The notes: generated from the letters alone by a model not told the origin. Shown: positions 1-9,981, counted from the first letter of the stretch. The stretch: DNA of 64,000 nt from Comamonas testosteroni ATCC 11996 (GCF_000241525.1 NZ_AHIL01000043.1:1-64000); one strand, 5' to 3'. Program-made: numbers and translations.

Positions 1-2
1 AA

Positions 3-944
3 CGTGAGCTTCTCAAGCAGGCCCATGAAATCTTAAAAAATGGGGCTGACATTGATCTGCATAGGCTGGCAAACAAAGATAAGGCTGTGCTGGTTGAAGC
101 GTTGCACGGGCAGTATGAATTGCCAGAACTACTTTCTCTTGTTGGACTTGCTAGAAGCTCGTATTTTTACCATCGTGCCCGGCTGAAGCTGGCTGACAAA
201 TACTTGGATGTACGCCGAAGCATCACAGATATCTTCGACAACAACTACCGTTGCTATGGATATCGCAGAGTGCAGGCATCCTTGCTCAAGGAGTGCACGG
301 GCATCTCAGAGAAGGTGGTGCGTCGGCTGATGAAGCAGGAAGGGTTGATCGTGGCCAAGCCAAAACGCCGCAGATATAACTCATACCTTGGAGAGATAGG
401 TGCTGCCCCTCAAAACCTCATCAATCGAGACTTCCATGCTGCTGCGCCCAATGAGAAGTGGCTCACCGACATTACTGAATTCCAGATTCCTGCTGGTAAG
501 GTTTACCTGTCGCCAGTCATTGATTGCTTTGACGGGCTGGTGGTGAGCTGGTCGATTGGGACTCATCCCAATGCAAATCTCGTCAACACAATGCTGGATG
601 CGGCCATTGACGCTGTTCAAGGCAGCGAGAGCCGCCCTGTGATTCATTCTGATCGTGGAGCTCACTACCGATGGCCCGGCTGGCTCTCGAGGGTCCATGA
701 TGCAAAGTTGGTTCGCTCGATGTCTCGCAAAGGGTGCTCGCCAGACAATGCCGCATGCGAAGGCTTCTTTGGACGGCTGAAAATAGAACTGTTCTATCCC
801 AGCAACTGGCAATCAACAACGATTGAGCAGTTCATTGAAGCTGTCGATACTTACATTCATTGGTACAACGAAAAACGCATCAAGGTATCTCTGGGACGTT
901 TAAGTCCTGTGGAATACCGACAAGAACTTGGTCTAGCCGCATAA
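3..944 (+). CDS. IS3-family transposase (orfB part), 5' end cut by window
   Basis: DDE transposase of an IS3-family insertion sequence. The reading frame is open from base 3, so the protein continues beyond the left edge; the first internal start is at 87. An HTH_21-like region (SSYFYHRARL, then YGYRRVQ) precedes the integrase core. The catalytic triad is visible as D in WLTDITEF, D in HSDRGAHY and E in ACEGFFGRLK, and the C-terminus (HWYNEKRIK...LSPVEYR) is typical of the family. A run of six A at 35-40 could be a frameshift site, but the alternative frame stops at once. The right terminus of the element should lie within 945-1147, which holds no gene; I could not fix the inverted repeat because the left end is outside the window. 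Confidence 0.9.
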   Translation, partial: RELLKQAHEILKNGADIDLHRLANKDKAVLVEALHGQYELPELLSLVGLARSSYFYHRARLKLADKYLDVRRSITDIFDNNYRCYGYRRVQASLLKECTGISEKVVRRLMKQEGLIVAKPKRRRYNSYLGEIGAAPQNLINRDFHAAAPNEKWLTDITEFQIPAGKVYLSPVIDCFDGLVVSWSIGTHPNANLVNTMLDAAIDAVQGSESRPVIHSDRGAHYRWPGWLSRVHDAKLVRSMSRKGCSPDNAACEGFFGRLKIELFYPSNWQSTTIEQFIEAVDTYIHWYNEKRIKVSLGRLSPVEYRQELGLAA

Positions 945-1147
945 AAACCAGTCCAAGTTTTTATCCGCATCCCCGCCGGAGGCTAGTGGGTCACTTCTGG
1001 GTGGAAATCAACAGTCGTGCTCCAGGATTTGCCTGGCTGCTTCATTCTCGAGTTCTTCGAGGTAACGTTGGCAGCTCATAAGGACTCCTGATGGAACGAG
1101 GAGGCTCTGAACTAGCTATGAAACTCAGGTCGATCCAAGTTGGAATC

Positions 1148-2542
1148 TCACGACTGAGATTCAAAGATGTGTGGCGTTGTCTTAGGTGAGGCAGGTAATG
1201 AAATCCCAATTTTGGTGATCCCGCTTGAGGATGTCGCGAAAGCGGTACCGCCGTGCATCCGCGCTATAGCCGCAACGATGGCCAGTCCTAAGCCGTGATT
1301 GAGATTTGCATGTGCGCGGGACGCATCAGCACGATAGAACCGATCAAACAGGCGTGGCAGATGGATGGGATCGATCTCCGCTCCTCGGTTGATCACCGCA
1401 ATGCTAACGTTGTCACGTTTGCCATCGGGTGTCTCCACTACGCTTTGGGAGATCTCGATAGTGATCGTTGATCCGGCTTCTGCATAGCGTGAAGCGTTGC
1501 CTAAAAGATTGGATAGTGCACGGCGAACCAAACGCGCATCCACAGCAACACTTGCATCTCCATCGATTAGAACTTGAAGGTGCGCTTCTTGAAGCACTGC
1601 CTCATGGAACTCGGCCACTTCTGAGGCAAGCTCTGCAAGACTCACTTTGGCGGATCGCCGCGCTTCAGTACCGCGGTCTGCGTGTGACAGAAACAGCATG
1701 TCAGCCACGATTCCGGCCATGCGCTGTAGATCCTCTAGGTTGGAGGCCAAGATGTCCTGTAGTTCAACAGCACTACGCGGTTTACGAAGCGCCAACTCGC
1801 AACTACTGATCAAGGTGGTCAACGGTGTGTTTAGTTCGTGTGCCACGTCAGCATTGAACGCCTCCATTTGTTGATAGGCGATGGCCAGTCGGTCAAGCAA
1901 TGCATTGAACTGTGCGATCAATGGTCTTAATTCTTGAGGTTGATGGCTATCATCTAAACGGCGATGCAAGTCTTGCGCAGAAAGGCTTCGCGTTTGATCC
2001 ACCAGTAGGCGTAAAGGCTTGAGTCCTATGCGAACAAGCCATGTGCTCGCAAATGAGACCAGCAATGCACCCGCCACGGCGGCAATGCCCAGGGTCCAGG
2101 CCAGACGATTAAGCAGTCGGTCATCTGGTCTACGGTCTAGCAACAGGACCGCTTGCATTGGCTGCAGGCCGTCGTTAACTGTCGGAACTTCCACTGAAAA
2201 TTTGCGAACTGCAACCCGGTCGTCATCTTCAGGTTGGCGCAAAAGTTCAAATGCGCTTTTACCGGAGGTTGGCACCAGGCGTAAAGACAGTTCGTCATGC
2301 CCCGTGACGAAGTCGTTAAGCATGTGGTTCAAGGCCTCCGGGGAGTGAACCCCTCGGCTCTCGCTTAACAGGTGCTCGATTGCTGTTTTCTTGTGATCTA
2401 AGGTGTCTTGCTGACGTTCCGACAGCGTGACGGAGATCACGAAATAGACAGCAATGCATACAAAACCGAGGCCAACAATGGTTTGCAGTGCTAAGGCGCG
2501 GGCTAAACGTCGAGCTAAATGTGGTGCAGCGGTCTTGCTCAT
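1148..2542 (-). CDS. czcS: heavy-metal sensor histidine kinase (CzcS/CusS type)
   Basis: Inner-membrane sensor kinase of 464 aa. There is one TM near residues 18-40, a periplasmic loop of about 110 aa, a second TM near 150-172, then HAMP, HisKA (H-box [13 protein letters not shown]) and HATPase_c with N-box (LLGNASRYA) and G-box (HGLGLAI). Length and order match the heavy-metal sensor kinase family. It starts with a 4-base ATGA overlap with the regulator gene upstream, so the two are translationally coupled. Divergence from czcCBA implies that it senses periplasmic Zn, Cd, Co or Cu; the sequence does not decide which metal. Confidence 0.92.
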   Translation of the reverse strand: MSKTAAPHLARRLARALALQTIVGLGFVCIAVYFVISVTLSERQQDTLDHKKTAIEHLLSESRGVHSPEALNHMLNDFVTGHDELSLRLVPTSGKSAFELLRQPEDDDRVAVRKFSVEVPTVNDGLQPMQAVLLLDRRPDDRLLNRLAWTLGIAAVAGALLVSFASTWLVRIGLKPLRLLVDQTRSLSAQDLHRRLDDSHQPQELRPLIAQFNALLDRLAIAYQQMEAFNADVAHELNTPLTTLISSCELALRKPRSAVELQDILASNLEDLQRMAGIVADMLFLSHADRGTEARRSAKVSLAELASEVAEFHEAVLQEAHLQVLIDGDASVAVDARLVRRALSNLLGNASRYAEAGSTITIEISQSVVETPDGKRDNVSIAVINRGAEIDPIHLPRLFDRFYRADASRAHANLNHGLGLAIVAAIARMHGGTAFATSSSGITKIGISLPASPKTTPHIFESQS

Positions 2543-3231
2543 GTTGTGCGAGATTCGAGCACATAGCCCATGCCACGGACGGTGTGGAGGAGATGTTGCT
2601 CAAAAGGCTGATCAAGCTTTAGCCGCAGGCGTCGGATAGCGACCTCTACCACGTTGGTCTCACTGTCGAAATTCATATCCCAAACCTGAGATGCCAACTC
2701 TGTTCGTGTTAACACTTCCCCTTGGCGGCGTAATAGAAGGCTAAGCAAATTGAACTCTTTGGCCGTGAGCTCGATTCTCTGGCCCGCCCGCGTGGCCCTA
2801 CGACGAATTAGGTCTAACTCTAAGTCAGCTAAGCGCAGAGTCGTCGCTTCGGGGGCGGCTTGGGCAACGCTGGGGCCACTGCGCCGTAATAGAACATGCA
2901 GGCGTGCGACCAGTTCAGAAAATGCAAATGGCTTAACGAGATAGTCATCGGCGCCACACTGCAGTCCCTTGACGCGATCCTCAACCTGGCCACGGGCAGT
3001 CAACATCAGTACAGGTGTTTGTTTCGTTTGCCTCAGCGCAGCTAGCACGGCTAGGCCATCGATGCCCGGAAGCATGCCGTCAAGCACGATCAGGTCATAG
3101 TCCATTTCACTGGCCAGGTGCAGACCGTCAATACCGTTGTGGGCTACATCCACAGTGAAGCCCTCTTCCGCCAGACCCTTGTTTAGGTAATCGGCGAGCT
3201 TGATCTCATCTTCTACAACCAGGATTTTCAT
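2539..3231 (-). CDS. czcR: OmpR-family response regulator (CzcR/CusR/CopR type)
   Basis: Response regulator of 230 aa. The receiver domain (about 1-115) has the acidic pair in VVEDE, the phosphoacceptor D in [10 protein letters not shown] in MLTARG and K in LVKPFAF. A winged-helix Trans_reg_C domain follows (about 130-225, ending VRGMGYVLE). It is the first gene of the czcRS operon and is transcribed divergently from czcCBA. A perfect 16-bp palindrome in the shared promoter region is its likely target. Very similar to CzcR, CopR and CusR; the symbol is chosen from its neighbours. Confidence 0.93.
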   Translation of the reverse strand: MKILVVEDEIKLADYLNKGLAEEGFTVDVAHNGIDGLHLASEMDYDLIVLDGMLPGIDGLAVLAALRQTKQTPVLMLTARGQVEDRVKGLQCGADDYLVKPFAFSELVARLHVLLRRSGPSVAQAAPEATTLRLADLELDLIRRRATRAGQRIELTAKEFNLLSLLLRRQGEVLTRTELASQVWDMNFDSETNVVEVAIRRLRLKLDQPFEQHLLHTVRGMGYVLESRTT

Positions 3232-3267
3232 GCTGACTATTCTGAGATAGGCGCACGCATTTTGAAA

Positions 3268-3283
3268 ATGACAAATTTGTCAT
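3268..3283. promoter_or_regulatory. CusR/CzcR-type operator in the czcR-czcC intergenic region
   Basis: Perfect 16-bp palindrome ATGACAAATTTGTCAT, matching the known CusR-box pattern (ATGACAA-N2-TTGTCAT). A second TGTCA begins at 3289, 11 bp after the TGTCA at 3278, the direct-repeat spacing expected for OmpR-family dimers. Related copies stand before the DUF4148 gene and eptA. Probably activates czcCBA and autoregulates czcRS. Confidence 0.8.
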
Positions 3284-3406
3284 CCGGCTGTCAGGATGGT
3301 GAGGGGAGCACTTTATTATAGTGGCAGCGCCCACCCGCTTTCTATTCCTCACCTGGGCAATGTATCGCCCGGCTGACTTTGGATTGCACGGGTAGGAGTT
3401 TTAACA

Positions 3407-4684
3407 ATGATTTCTTCGTCGTCTCATCGTGCTGGCCGAGCAGCTAGTGCGTTGCGTCATGCGTTGTTGTCCACCAGTTTGGCTTTAACTGGCGTGGCAG
3501 GCATAGCGCAGGACAATCCTGCCAATAAGGCGTCTCTGGCACCACTGACTCTGGACACTGCAGTAGCACGCGCTATCGACCAACACCCTCGTTTACGAGC
3601 TGCCCAGCGCGGTCTTGAGGCAAGCGATGGAGCCGTTCTGCAAAGTAAGGCGAGGCCTAACCCTGCGCTCTCGTATTCACAAGAAGATACGAGCAGAGAT
3701 AAACGTACCACGACGGTTCAATGGACCCAAATGCTGGAAATCGGTGGCAAGCGCGATGCGCGCATGCGTGCTGCAGCACGTGGCCGAGATGTGGCTGAGG
3801 CGGAGCTGGATGCCGCCAAAGCTAATCTTGTCGCAGATGTCCGACTCGCATTCTTCGGGTTGTTAGTCGCACAGCAGCGTGAAGTCCTCGCAGGACAAAC
3901 TCTTGACATCGCTCGAAGCGCGCGTGAGGCTGCATCGAAGCGTGTAGCAGCGGGCAAGGCAGCGCCCCTAGAGGCCAACCGGGCCAGTGTCGCTGAGTCC
4001 AGTGCAGAGCTGGAGCAAGCCCAAGCTCAGGCCGCAAAACGAGTGGCTCGTCAACAATTACAGGCCCTTATAGGAGAGGGAGGCCCTGTATTTGGTGATG
4101 CGCAAGGCAAACTTGACGCGTTGCCTACTGTTCCGGAAATTGGGGTTCTTCAAAGCCGCTTGGAGCAGTCGCCTTCCATTCAGCAAGCTCGCTTCACTGT
4201 TGAACAGAGCCGGGCGACCGCAGATCTGGAGCGCGCAAAGCGAATTCCTGACCCAACGGTGAGTCTAGGTATGAAGCGCGCTCAAGAGACCGGCAATCAA
4301 CTCGTAGTCGGCGTCTCCATTCCTTTGCCTGTGCTCGATACCAATCGAGGAAATCAGTTGCAAGCCCTCCGCCTGGCTGACCAAGCTGAAGAGCGCTTGC
4401 TAGCTACCCGGTTGGAACTTCAGTCTCAACTTTATGCGGCGCGAGAGACGCTAGAGGCAAGTCGTAAACAAGCTATCCAACTGTCTGAACGCGTGCTGCC
4501 GACTGCACAAGTCGCCTATGAGGCGGCAAGCAAAGGATTTGCGCTAGGGAAATTCGGCTATCTGGACGTACTTGACGCGCAACGCTCTTTGTTTGATGTA
4601 CGTAGTCAATACCTGGACCAGTTAATGGCCACACATCGTGCTTCGGCCGATATCGAACGCTTGTTGGGCACAACAGACGAGTAA
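3407..4684 (+). CDS. czcC: outer-membrane efflux protein CzcC
   Basis: TolC-like outer-membrane factor (425 aa) of a tripartite heavy-metal RND pump. An N-terminal signal peptide spans roughly residues 1-34. Two OEP repeats with long helical stretches follow (AQREVLAGQTLDIARSA; LGKFGYLDVLDAQRSL). The start is supported by AGGAG ending 9 bases before ATG at 3407. First gene of czcCBA, with 22 bases to czcB. It is likely controlled by the palindrome at 3268. Substrate range is set by CzcA and CzcB. Confidence 0.93.
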   Translation: MISSSSHRAGRAASALRHALLSTSLALTGVAGIAQDNPANKASLAPLTLDTAVARAIDQHPRLRAAQRGLEASDGAVLQSKARPNPALSYSQEDTSRDKRTTTVQWTQMLEIGGKRDARMRAAARGRDVAEAELDAAKANLVADVRLAFFGLLVAQQREVLAGQTLDIARSAREAASKRVAAGKAAPLEANRASVAESSAELEQAQAQAAKRVARQQLQALIGEGGPVFGDAQGKLDALPTVPEIGVLQSRLEQSPSIQQARFTVEQSRATADLERAKRIPDPTVSLGMKRAQETGNQLVVGVSIPLPVLDTNRGNQLQALRLADQAEERLLATRLELQSQLYAARETLEASRKQAIQLSERVLPTAQVAYEAASKGFALGKFGYLDVLDAQRSLFDVRSQYLDQLMATHRASADIERLLGTTDE

Positions 4685-4706
4685 GTTTTTTGCACAGATC
4701 ATCAAC

Positions 4707-6056
4707 ATGAACGATACAAAACCATCTCCATTTGGGACTCGGCGTACTCAGATTGCAATTGCTGCAATCCTAGTAGTTGGCGCTCTTTCTGCTGCACTAA
4801 TTCTTCGCAGTGGTCCAGACAGCAGCAGTGCTAAAGGTGCCGGAGGTCAGGGGCACTCAGAAGCCGCTAGCCACGCAGACACAGAACATCACGGCGAGAA
4901 GCAAAGCGGTGATCACAAAGATGAAAAAGGACACGCAGATGGTGAGCACCATGATGAAAAAGAGCAAAAGGACGGAGCCAAGTCTGCAGAGAAGAAAAGC
5001 GCCGAAGGTGCTCATGATGACGATGAAGGTCTAATCCAAATGGATTCGCAGCGTATGCAGGCTGCAGGCATTCGAACCGCAGAGGTCGGCGCTGCAACTG
5101 TTCGCTCAGTACTGCAACTTCCGGGGGAAATACGCTTCAACGAAGACAAAACGGCTCACGTTGTCCCTCGAGTCCCTGGCGTCGTCGACTCGGTACCCGC
5201 CAATCTCGGGCAGGTTGTAAAGAAGGGGCAGTTGCTGGCTGTGTTGAGCAGTGCGGCTGTTTCTGAGCAACGAAGTGAACTTCAAGCCGCTAGCCAACGC
5301 TTAGCACTGGCGCGTACAAGCTATGCCAGAGAGCAAAAGCTGTGGGAGGAGAAGGTATCGGCTGAACAGGATTACTTGCAGGCTCGGCAGACACTGCGCG
5401 AGGCAGAAATTGCCGTTTCAAATGCTCAACAGAAATTGGCAGCCAACGGCGCCGGAGGCGGTGGCGGTGCACTAAACCGATTTGAATTAAGGGCTCCTTT
5501 TGACGGAGTGATCGTCGAGAAGCATCTCGCCGTCGGTGAAGCTGTTCAGGACACTACCCAAGTTTTCACAATCTCAGACTTGCGCTCCGTTTGGGCTGAA
5601 ATGAGGGTTGCAGCATCTGACTTGCCCGCCGTGAAGGTAGGGGAAAAAGCAACTGTCAAAGCGACAGCATTCTCGTCGTCTGCGACTGGGGTGGTTGCTT
5701 ACGTGGGTGCTCTGATTGGCCAGGAAACACGTACCGCTCCTGCTCGAATCACTCTAGAGAATCCTGAAGGTGCGTGGCGCCCAGGTCTATTCGTTAATGT
5801 GGAGTTGACGGCCTCTTCGCAACAAGTGCCAGTGGCGGTAGCTTCCAGTGCTATCCAGCGTCTGGACGGCCAAAACAGTGTTGTGTTTGTGCCCGTCAAG
5901 GGGGGTTTCCGAGCTCAACCTGTACGCGTTGGTCGCTCAGATCCCCAGACAACAGAAATTCTTGAAGGGCTGAAGTCCGGCCAGTCCTATGTGACTGAAG
6001 GCAGCTTCATGCTTAAGGCCGAACTGGGCAAGGCTACAGCCGAGCACGCACACTAA
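4707..6056 (+). CDS. czcB: RND periplasmic adaptor CzcB with His/Asp-rich N-terminus
   Basis: Membrane fusion protein of 449 aa linking CzcA and CzcC. One N-terminal TM (about 13-33) is followed by a highly charged His/Asp/Glu/Lys-rich segment (about 45-105) with several HH and HxxxH patterns, which probably binds metal. Lipoyl/barrel-sandwich and helical-hairpin regions come next, then a C-terminal beta-barrel. An open frame extends upstream to 4638 inside czcC, but ATG at 4707 lies after the czcC stop and begins a normal membrane anchor. In Czc systems the His-rich region is associated with Zn/Co/Cd handling. Confidence 0.92.
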   Translation: MNDTKPSPFGTRRTQIAIAAILVVGALSAALILRSGPDSSSAKGAGGQGHSEAASHADTEHHGEKQSGDHKDEKGHADGEHHDEKEQKDGAKSAEKKSAEGAHDDDEGLIQMDSQRMQAAGIRTAEVGAATVRSVLQLPGEIRFNEDKTAHVVPRVPGVVDSVPANLGQVVKKGQLLAVLSSAAVSEQRSELQAASQRLALARTSYAREQKLWEEKVSAEQDYLQARQTLREAEIAVSNAQQKLAANGAGGGGGALNRFELRAPFDGVIVEKHLAVGEAVQDTTQVFTISDLRSVWAEMRVAASDLPAVKVGEKATVKATAFSSSATGVVAYVGALIGQETRTAPARITLENPEGAWRPGLFVNVELTASSQQVPVAVASSAIQRLDGQNSVVFVPVKGGFRAQPVRVGRSDPQTTEILEGLKSGQSYVTEGSFMLKAELGKATAEHAH

Positions 6057-6069
6057 GCAAGGGCTGCAA

Positions 6070-9000
6070 ATGTTCGAACGAATTATCCGATTTGCCATTG
6101 AGCAGCGCTGGCTGGTCATGGTTGCCGTTCTGGCCCTAGCGGCTCTTGGCGTATACAACTATCAACGCCTCGCTATTGATGCTGTACCTGACATTACCAA
6201 TGTTCAGGTACAGATCAATACGCAGGCCAGCGGCTACTCACCGCTTGAGACTGAGCAGCGAGTCACTTACCCAATTGAAACGGTGATGGCCGGCCTGCCC
6301 AATCTGGAACAGACTCGCTCGCTGTCGCGCTACGGCCTGTCGCAAGTGACAGTAGTGTTTAAAGATGGCACTGACATCTACTTTGCTCGCCAGTTAGTCA
6401 ACGAACGCATCCAACAGGCCCGTGACAATCTTCCCGCTGGTGTCACTCCCACGCTGGGACCTATCTCTACAGGTTTGGGTGAGATCTATCTTTGGACCGT
6501 TGAGGCCGAGGACGGTGCAAAGAAGGCAGATGGAACGCCTTACACACCTATGGATCTGCGCGAGATACAGGACTGGGTGATCAAACCGCAACTGCGTAAT
6601 GTGCCTGGTGTCACTGAAATCAACTCTATTGGCGGGTTCGCGAAAGAGTATCTGGTTTCGCCACGCCCAGAACAGCTGGCGTCCTATGGTTTCACTCTTG
6701 CTGACCTGGTTGCTGCGTTGGAACGCAACAATACCAATGTGGGAGCTGGATACATTGAGCGTCAAGGTGAACAGTATTTGATCCGTGCCCCAGGTCAAGT
6801 CTCTGGCATTGCTGACATTCGAGAAGTGATCGTGGGTTCGGCTCAAGGCCAGCCCATACGTATTCGTGATTTGGCAGAGGTTGGCTTGGGTCGTGAGCTT
6901 CGCACTGGAGCTGCCACGGATAACGGCCGAGAGGTCGTGCTTGGCACGGTCTTCATGCTGATCGGGGAGAACAGCCGTGTGGTCTCGCAGGCTGTGGCTG
7001 CACGTATGGAGCAGATTAACCGCAGTCTTCCTGAAGGCGTGAAAGCGATCACGGTCTACGATCGCACAAACCTCGTCGATAAAGCCATCGCAACGGTCAA
7101 GAAGAATTTGGTGGAAGGTGCGGCTTTAGTTGTTGTCATCCTCTTCCTTTTCCTAGGCAACCTCCGCGCGGCCCTGATTACAGCGCTGATCATTCCGTTG
7201 TCCATGCTGTTCACCTTCACTGGCATGGTGCAATACAAAGTCAGTGCCAACCTGATGAGTCTGGGCGCTCTTGACTTCGGCATCATCATTGATGGCGCGG
7301 TGGTCATTGTGGAGAACTGCGTGCGTCGTCTTGCCCACGCGCAAGAAGCACGCGGACGCTCTTTGACGCGCAGTGAACGCTTCCACGAAGTATTTGCTGC
7401 AGCCAAGGAAGCGCGTCGGCCATTGTTGTTTGGACAATTGATCATCATGGTGGTCTATTTGCCAATCTTTGCGCTCACAGGTGTAGAGGGCAAGATGTTC
7501 CATCCCATGGCGCTGACTGTGGTGATCGCGCTTGCTGGCGCAATGCTGCTGTCCATTACCTTCATTCCTGCGGCGATTGCTCTTTTCATGGGCAACAAGG
7601 TTGCGGAGAAGGAAAATCGCCTCATGGTTTGGGCACGTCGCGTTTATGCACCAGCCCTTCATCGCGTCATGAGAGCTCCTGCAGTTGTTCTGACTGCAGC
7701 TGGTGTGGCGGTGGTGCTAAGCCTGCTGCTGGCAACGCGTCTTGGTAGTGAATTTGCACCAAACCTCAACGAGGGCGACTTCGCCATTCAGGCTCTGCGG
7801 ATTCCAGGAACCAGCCTGACCCAGTCCCTTGAGATGCAAATGCAGATCGAGAAAACCTTGAAGAAAGAGTTTCCTGAGATCGACAGGGTATTTGCTCGTA
7901 CAGGTACCGCGGAGATTGCCTCTGACCCGATGCCTCCGAACATCTCGGACGGCTACATCATGCTTAAGCCGCAGTCCGAATGGCCGGATCCGGCACGTAC
8001 ACGAGACGATTTGCTGGCAGCAATTCAGGCAGCCGCAGATCGAGTTCCAGGCAACAATTTCGAGTTCTCTCAACCTATTCAACTGCGCTTCAATGAGTTG
8101 ATATCGGGTGTGCGTAGTGATGTCGCTGTAAAGATTTTTGGCGACGACATGACTGTGCTGGAGAAGAACGCACAAGCCGTCGCAGGCATGTTGCAGCAAA
8201 TTTCTGGAGCCTCTGAAGTCAAGGTCGAACAGACCACAGGCTTGCCAATGCTCACCGTGAAAATCGACCGTGAGAAGGCCTCGCGCTATGGTTTGAACAT
8301 GGGTGACGTGCAAGACACCATCAGTACGGCACTGGGCGGTCGTGAAGCCGGCACAGTTTTCGAAGGCGACAAGCGATTCGACATTCAGGTTCGCTTGCCG
8401 GACGAAGTGCGCAATGACATGGAAGCGATAGGACGCCTACCTATCGCGCTTCCACGCGGTACGGATGGCCGACTTGGTTTTGTTCCGCTTTCGGCCGTGG
8501 CTAGTTTTGATATCGCACCAGGCCCTAACCAGGTGAGCCGAGAGGATGGTAAGCGCCGCATCGTGGTGAGTGCCAACGTGCGCGGACGTGATATTGGATC
8601 TTTCGTCACAGAAGCACAACAACGCCTCGAATCGCTGCAACTGCCTGCCGGCTACTGGACCCGATGGGGCGGAACCTTCGAGAACCTCGAGTCGGCTAGA
8701 AAACGCTTGACGATTGTTGTGCCGGCAGCATTGCTGATGGTCTTTGTCTTGCTGTTTGCAATGTTCGGCAATGTTCGTGATGGTCTCATCGTGTTCACGG
8801 GCATTCCGTTTGCGCTGACAGGTGGCATCTTGGCGCTCTGGATGCGCGGTATTCCTTTATCCATCTCGGCAGCGATCGGGTTTATCGCGCTGTCAGGCGT
8901 GGCAGTGCTCAATGGCTTGGTGATGATTGCCTACATCCGATCGCTGCGCGAAGAAGGAAAGCGCCTATATGAAGCAGTCACTGAAGGTGCTTTGACCCGA

Positions 9001-9243
9001 CTGCGGCCAGTTCTGATGACCGCGTTGGTTGCATCGCTAGGCTTTGTTCCGATGGCCATCGCAACGGGCACAGGCGCGGAAGTTCAGCGCCCCTTGGCCA
9101 CAGTGGTGATCGGCGGGATCTTGTCGTCGACTTTGCTGACCCTTCTCGTGTTGCCATTGCTTTATAGCTTGATACACCGCAAGGATCTCTCCGAGACGGA
9201 GGATGAGCAGGTGTTGGCGTCTACTGAGGAAAAGCCAGCCTGA
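6070..9243 (+). CDS. czcA: heavy-metal RND transporter CzcA
   Basis: Inner-membrane proton/metal antiporter of the HME-RND family (1057 aa, 12 TM). The TM4 signature reads DFGIIIDGAVVIVEN. In established HME subclasses this DFG/DGA form marks Zn/Co/Cd exporters (CzcA), as opposed to the Cu/Ag CusA form, so a divalent-cation substrate is the best inference. The two halves each have a large periplasmic loop. The gene starts 13 bases after czcB and is followed by a strong terminator, which closes the czcCBA unit. Confidence 0.95.
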   Translation: MFERIIRFAIEQRWLVMVAVLALAALGVYNYQRLAIDAVPDITNVQVQINTQASGYSPLETEQRVTYPIETVMAGLPNLEQTRSLSRYGLSQVTVVFKDGTDIYFARQLVNERIQQARDNLPAGVTPTLGPISTGLGEIYLWTVEAEDGAKKADGTPYTPMDLREIQDWVIKPQLRNVPGVTEINSIGGFAKEYLVSPRPEQLASYGFTLADLVAALERNNTNVGAGYIERQGEQYLIRAPGQVSGIADIREVIVGSAQGQPIRIRDLAEVGLGRELRTGAATDNGREVVLGTVFMLIGENSRVVSQAVAARMEQINRSLPEGVKAITVYDRTNLVDKAIATVKKNLVEGAALVVVILFLFLGNLRAALITALIIPLSMLFTFTGMVQYKVSANLMSLGALDFGIIIDGAVVIVENCVRRLAHAQEARGRSLTRSERFHEVFAAAKEARRPLLFGQLIIMVVYLPIFALTGVEGKMFHPMALTVVIALAGAMLLSITFIPAAIALFMGNKVAEKENRLMVWARRVYAPALHRVMRAPAVVLTAAGVAVVLSLLLATRLGSEFAPNLNEGDFAIQALRIPGTSLTQSLEMQMQIEKTLKKEFPEIDRVFARTGTAEIASDPMPPNISDGYIMLKPQSEWPDPARTRDDLLAAIQAAADRVPGNNFEFSQPIQLRFNELISGVRSDVAVKIFGDDMTVLEKNAQAVAGMLQQISGASEVKVEQTTGLPMLTVKIDREKASRYGLNMGDVQDTISTALGGREAGTVFEGDKRFDIQVRLPDEVRNDMEAIGRLPIALPRGTDGRLGFVPLSAVASFDIAPGPNQVSREDGKRRIVVSANVRGRDIGSFVTEAQQRLESLQLPAGYWTRWGGTFENLESARKRLTIVVPAALLMVFVLLFAMFGNVRDGLIVFTGIPFALTGGILALWMRGIPLSISAAIGFIALSGVAVLNGLVMIAYIRSLREEGKRLYEAVTEGALTRLRPVLMTALVASLGFVPMAIATGTGAEVQRPLATVVIGGILSSTLLTLLVLPLLYSLIHRKDLSETEDEQVLASTEEKPA

Positions 9244-9267
9244 TACAAGTAGTTCAATTCACCTCAT

Positions 9268-9300
9268 AAAAGCCATGGCCTCTAAGGCCATGGCTTTTTC
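9268..9300 (+). terminator. Rho-independent terminator after czcA
   Basis: Stem AAAGCCATGGCC / GGCCATGGCTTT with a 5-base loop, followed by T5. It lies 25 bases after the czcA stop and separates czcCBA from the DUF4148 gene. Confidence 0.9.
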
Positions 9301-9317
9301 TTGTAACAATACTTAAT

Positions 9318-9343
9318 ATGACAACATTGTCACATTCCTGTTG
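9318..9343 (+). promoter_or_regulatory. CusR/CzcR-like box upstream of the DUF4148 gene
   Basis: ATGACAACATTGTCAC at 9318-9333 matches ATGACAA-N2-TTGTCAT with one end mismatch. A second half-site, TGTTG, begins at 9339, 11 bp after TGTCA at 9328. It is the same arrangement as before czcC, so the small downstream gene is probably in the same regulon. Confidence 0.7.
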
Positions 9344-9442
9344 GCAATCTGTCGGTGGGTATTTTCTACACTTAAGCCATCTTCTCTGAATAGACGACTT
9401 TCTTAGATGGAGAAGAAAATCAATTCACTTAAGGAGTATTAA

Positions 9443-9790
9443 ATGGCTCACCGTAAAATTTTTGCATCTCTCACCGCCGCAGCCGCAATGGCAACCGTTA
9501 TGGCAATGCCTGGCGTCGCAGTCGCAGATACGTACTGGCACCCCACAAATAATGAGGCTGGTGTAAAAGTATACCCCGAGCATTTCAAGAGCTCTCGAAC
9601 CCGTGACCAAGTTCGTGAAGAAGCAGCGAATGCCGTACGAGAGGGCGGGGACAATCGACTGCGCAGCGGAAACTACCCAGCTGAGGCGAAAGGTACGGAG
9701 CCCGAAAAGACACGTCAGCAAGTTATCGACGAACTGATTAAAGAAACCCCTTCGCAGCGAGATGCTCGTAACCAAGCTATAGCTGGGTAA
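9443..9790 (+). CDS. small periplasmic DUF4148-like protein
   Basis: 115-aa protein with a clear Sec signal peptide ending near VAVADTYW (residues 1-28). The mature part is hydrophilic and ends ...QQVIDELIKETPSQRDARNQAIAG, resembling the DUF4148 family common in beta-proteobacteria. The start is fixed by AAGGAG 7 bases before the ATG. Monocistronic, between two terminators and behind a metal-response box, which suggests a metal-induced periplasmic protein. Molecular function unknown. Confidence 0.8.
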   Translation: MAHRKIFASLTAAAAMATVMAMPGVAVADTYWHPTNNEAGVKVYPEHFKSSRTRDQVREEAANAVREGGDNRLRSGNYPAEAKGTEPEKTRQQVIDELIKETPSQRDARNQAIAG

Positions 9791-9808
9791 TCAGTAATAT
9801 TTTCTTGG

Positions 9809-9843
9809 CGTGGATTCGTGGTAACACGATCCACGTTTTTTTT
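9809..9843 (+). terminator. terminator after the DUF4148 gene
   Basis: Near-perfect stem CGTGGATTCGTG / CACGATCCACG with GTAA loop, followed by eight T. It lies 18 bases after the stop codon. Confidence 0.9.
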
Positions 9844-9853
9844 CGCTCAAAAA

Positions 9854-9880
9854 ATGACAAAAATGTAATCGGAATGTCAT
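9854..9880 (+). promoter_or_regulatory. degenerate CusR/CzcR-like box upstream of eptA
   Basis: ATGACAAAAATGTAAT at 9854-9869 keeps the left half-site. TGTAA (9864) and TGTCA (9875) are 11 bp apart, the spacing seen in the czcC and DUF4148 promoters. About 100 bases separate it from the eptA start. Weaker than the other two boxes. Confidence 0.5.
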
Positions 9881-9981
9881 CGTGCAGATCAGATTTTATC
9901 TCTAGGATTGTGGGTTTATATAAATTCAAAAATAGTTTCATTGAGAAGCTGAATAGTTCTTGATTAAATTCTTTTCGTAAA

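Noticed and set aside
35-40. A6 run as a programmed -1 frameshift site of the IS
   Set aside because: The alternative frame ends within a few codons and shows no orfA-like sequence; the upstream part is outside the window.
6070-9243. CusA (Cu/Ag) assignment
   Set aside because: The TM4 motif DFG...DGA is the Zn/Co/Cd form; only the regulator box resembles Cus.
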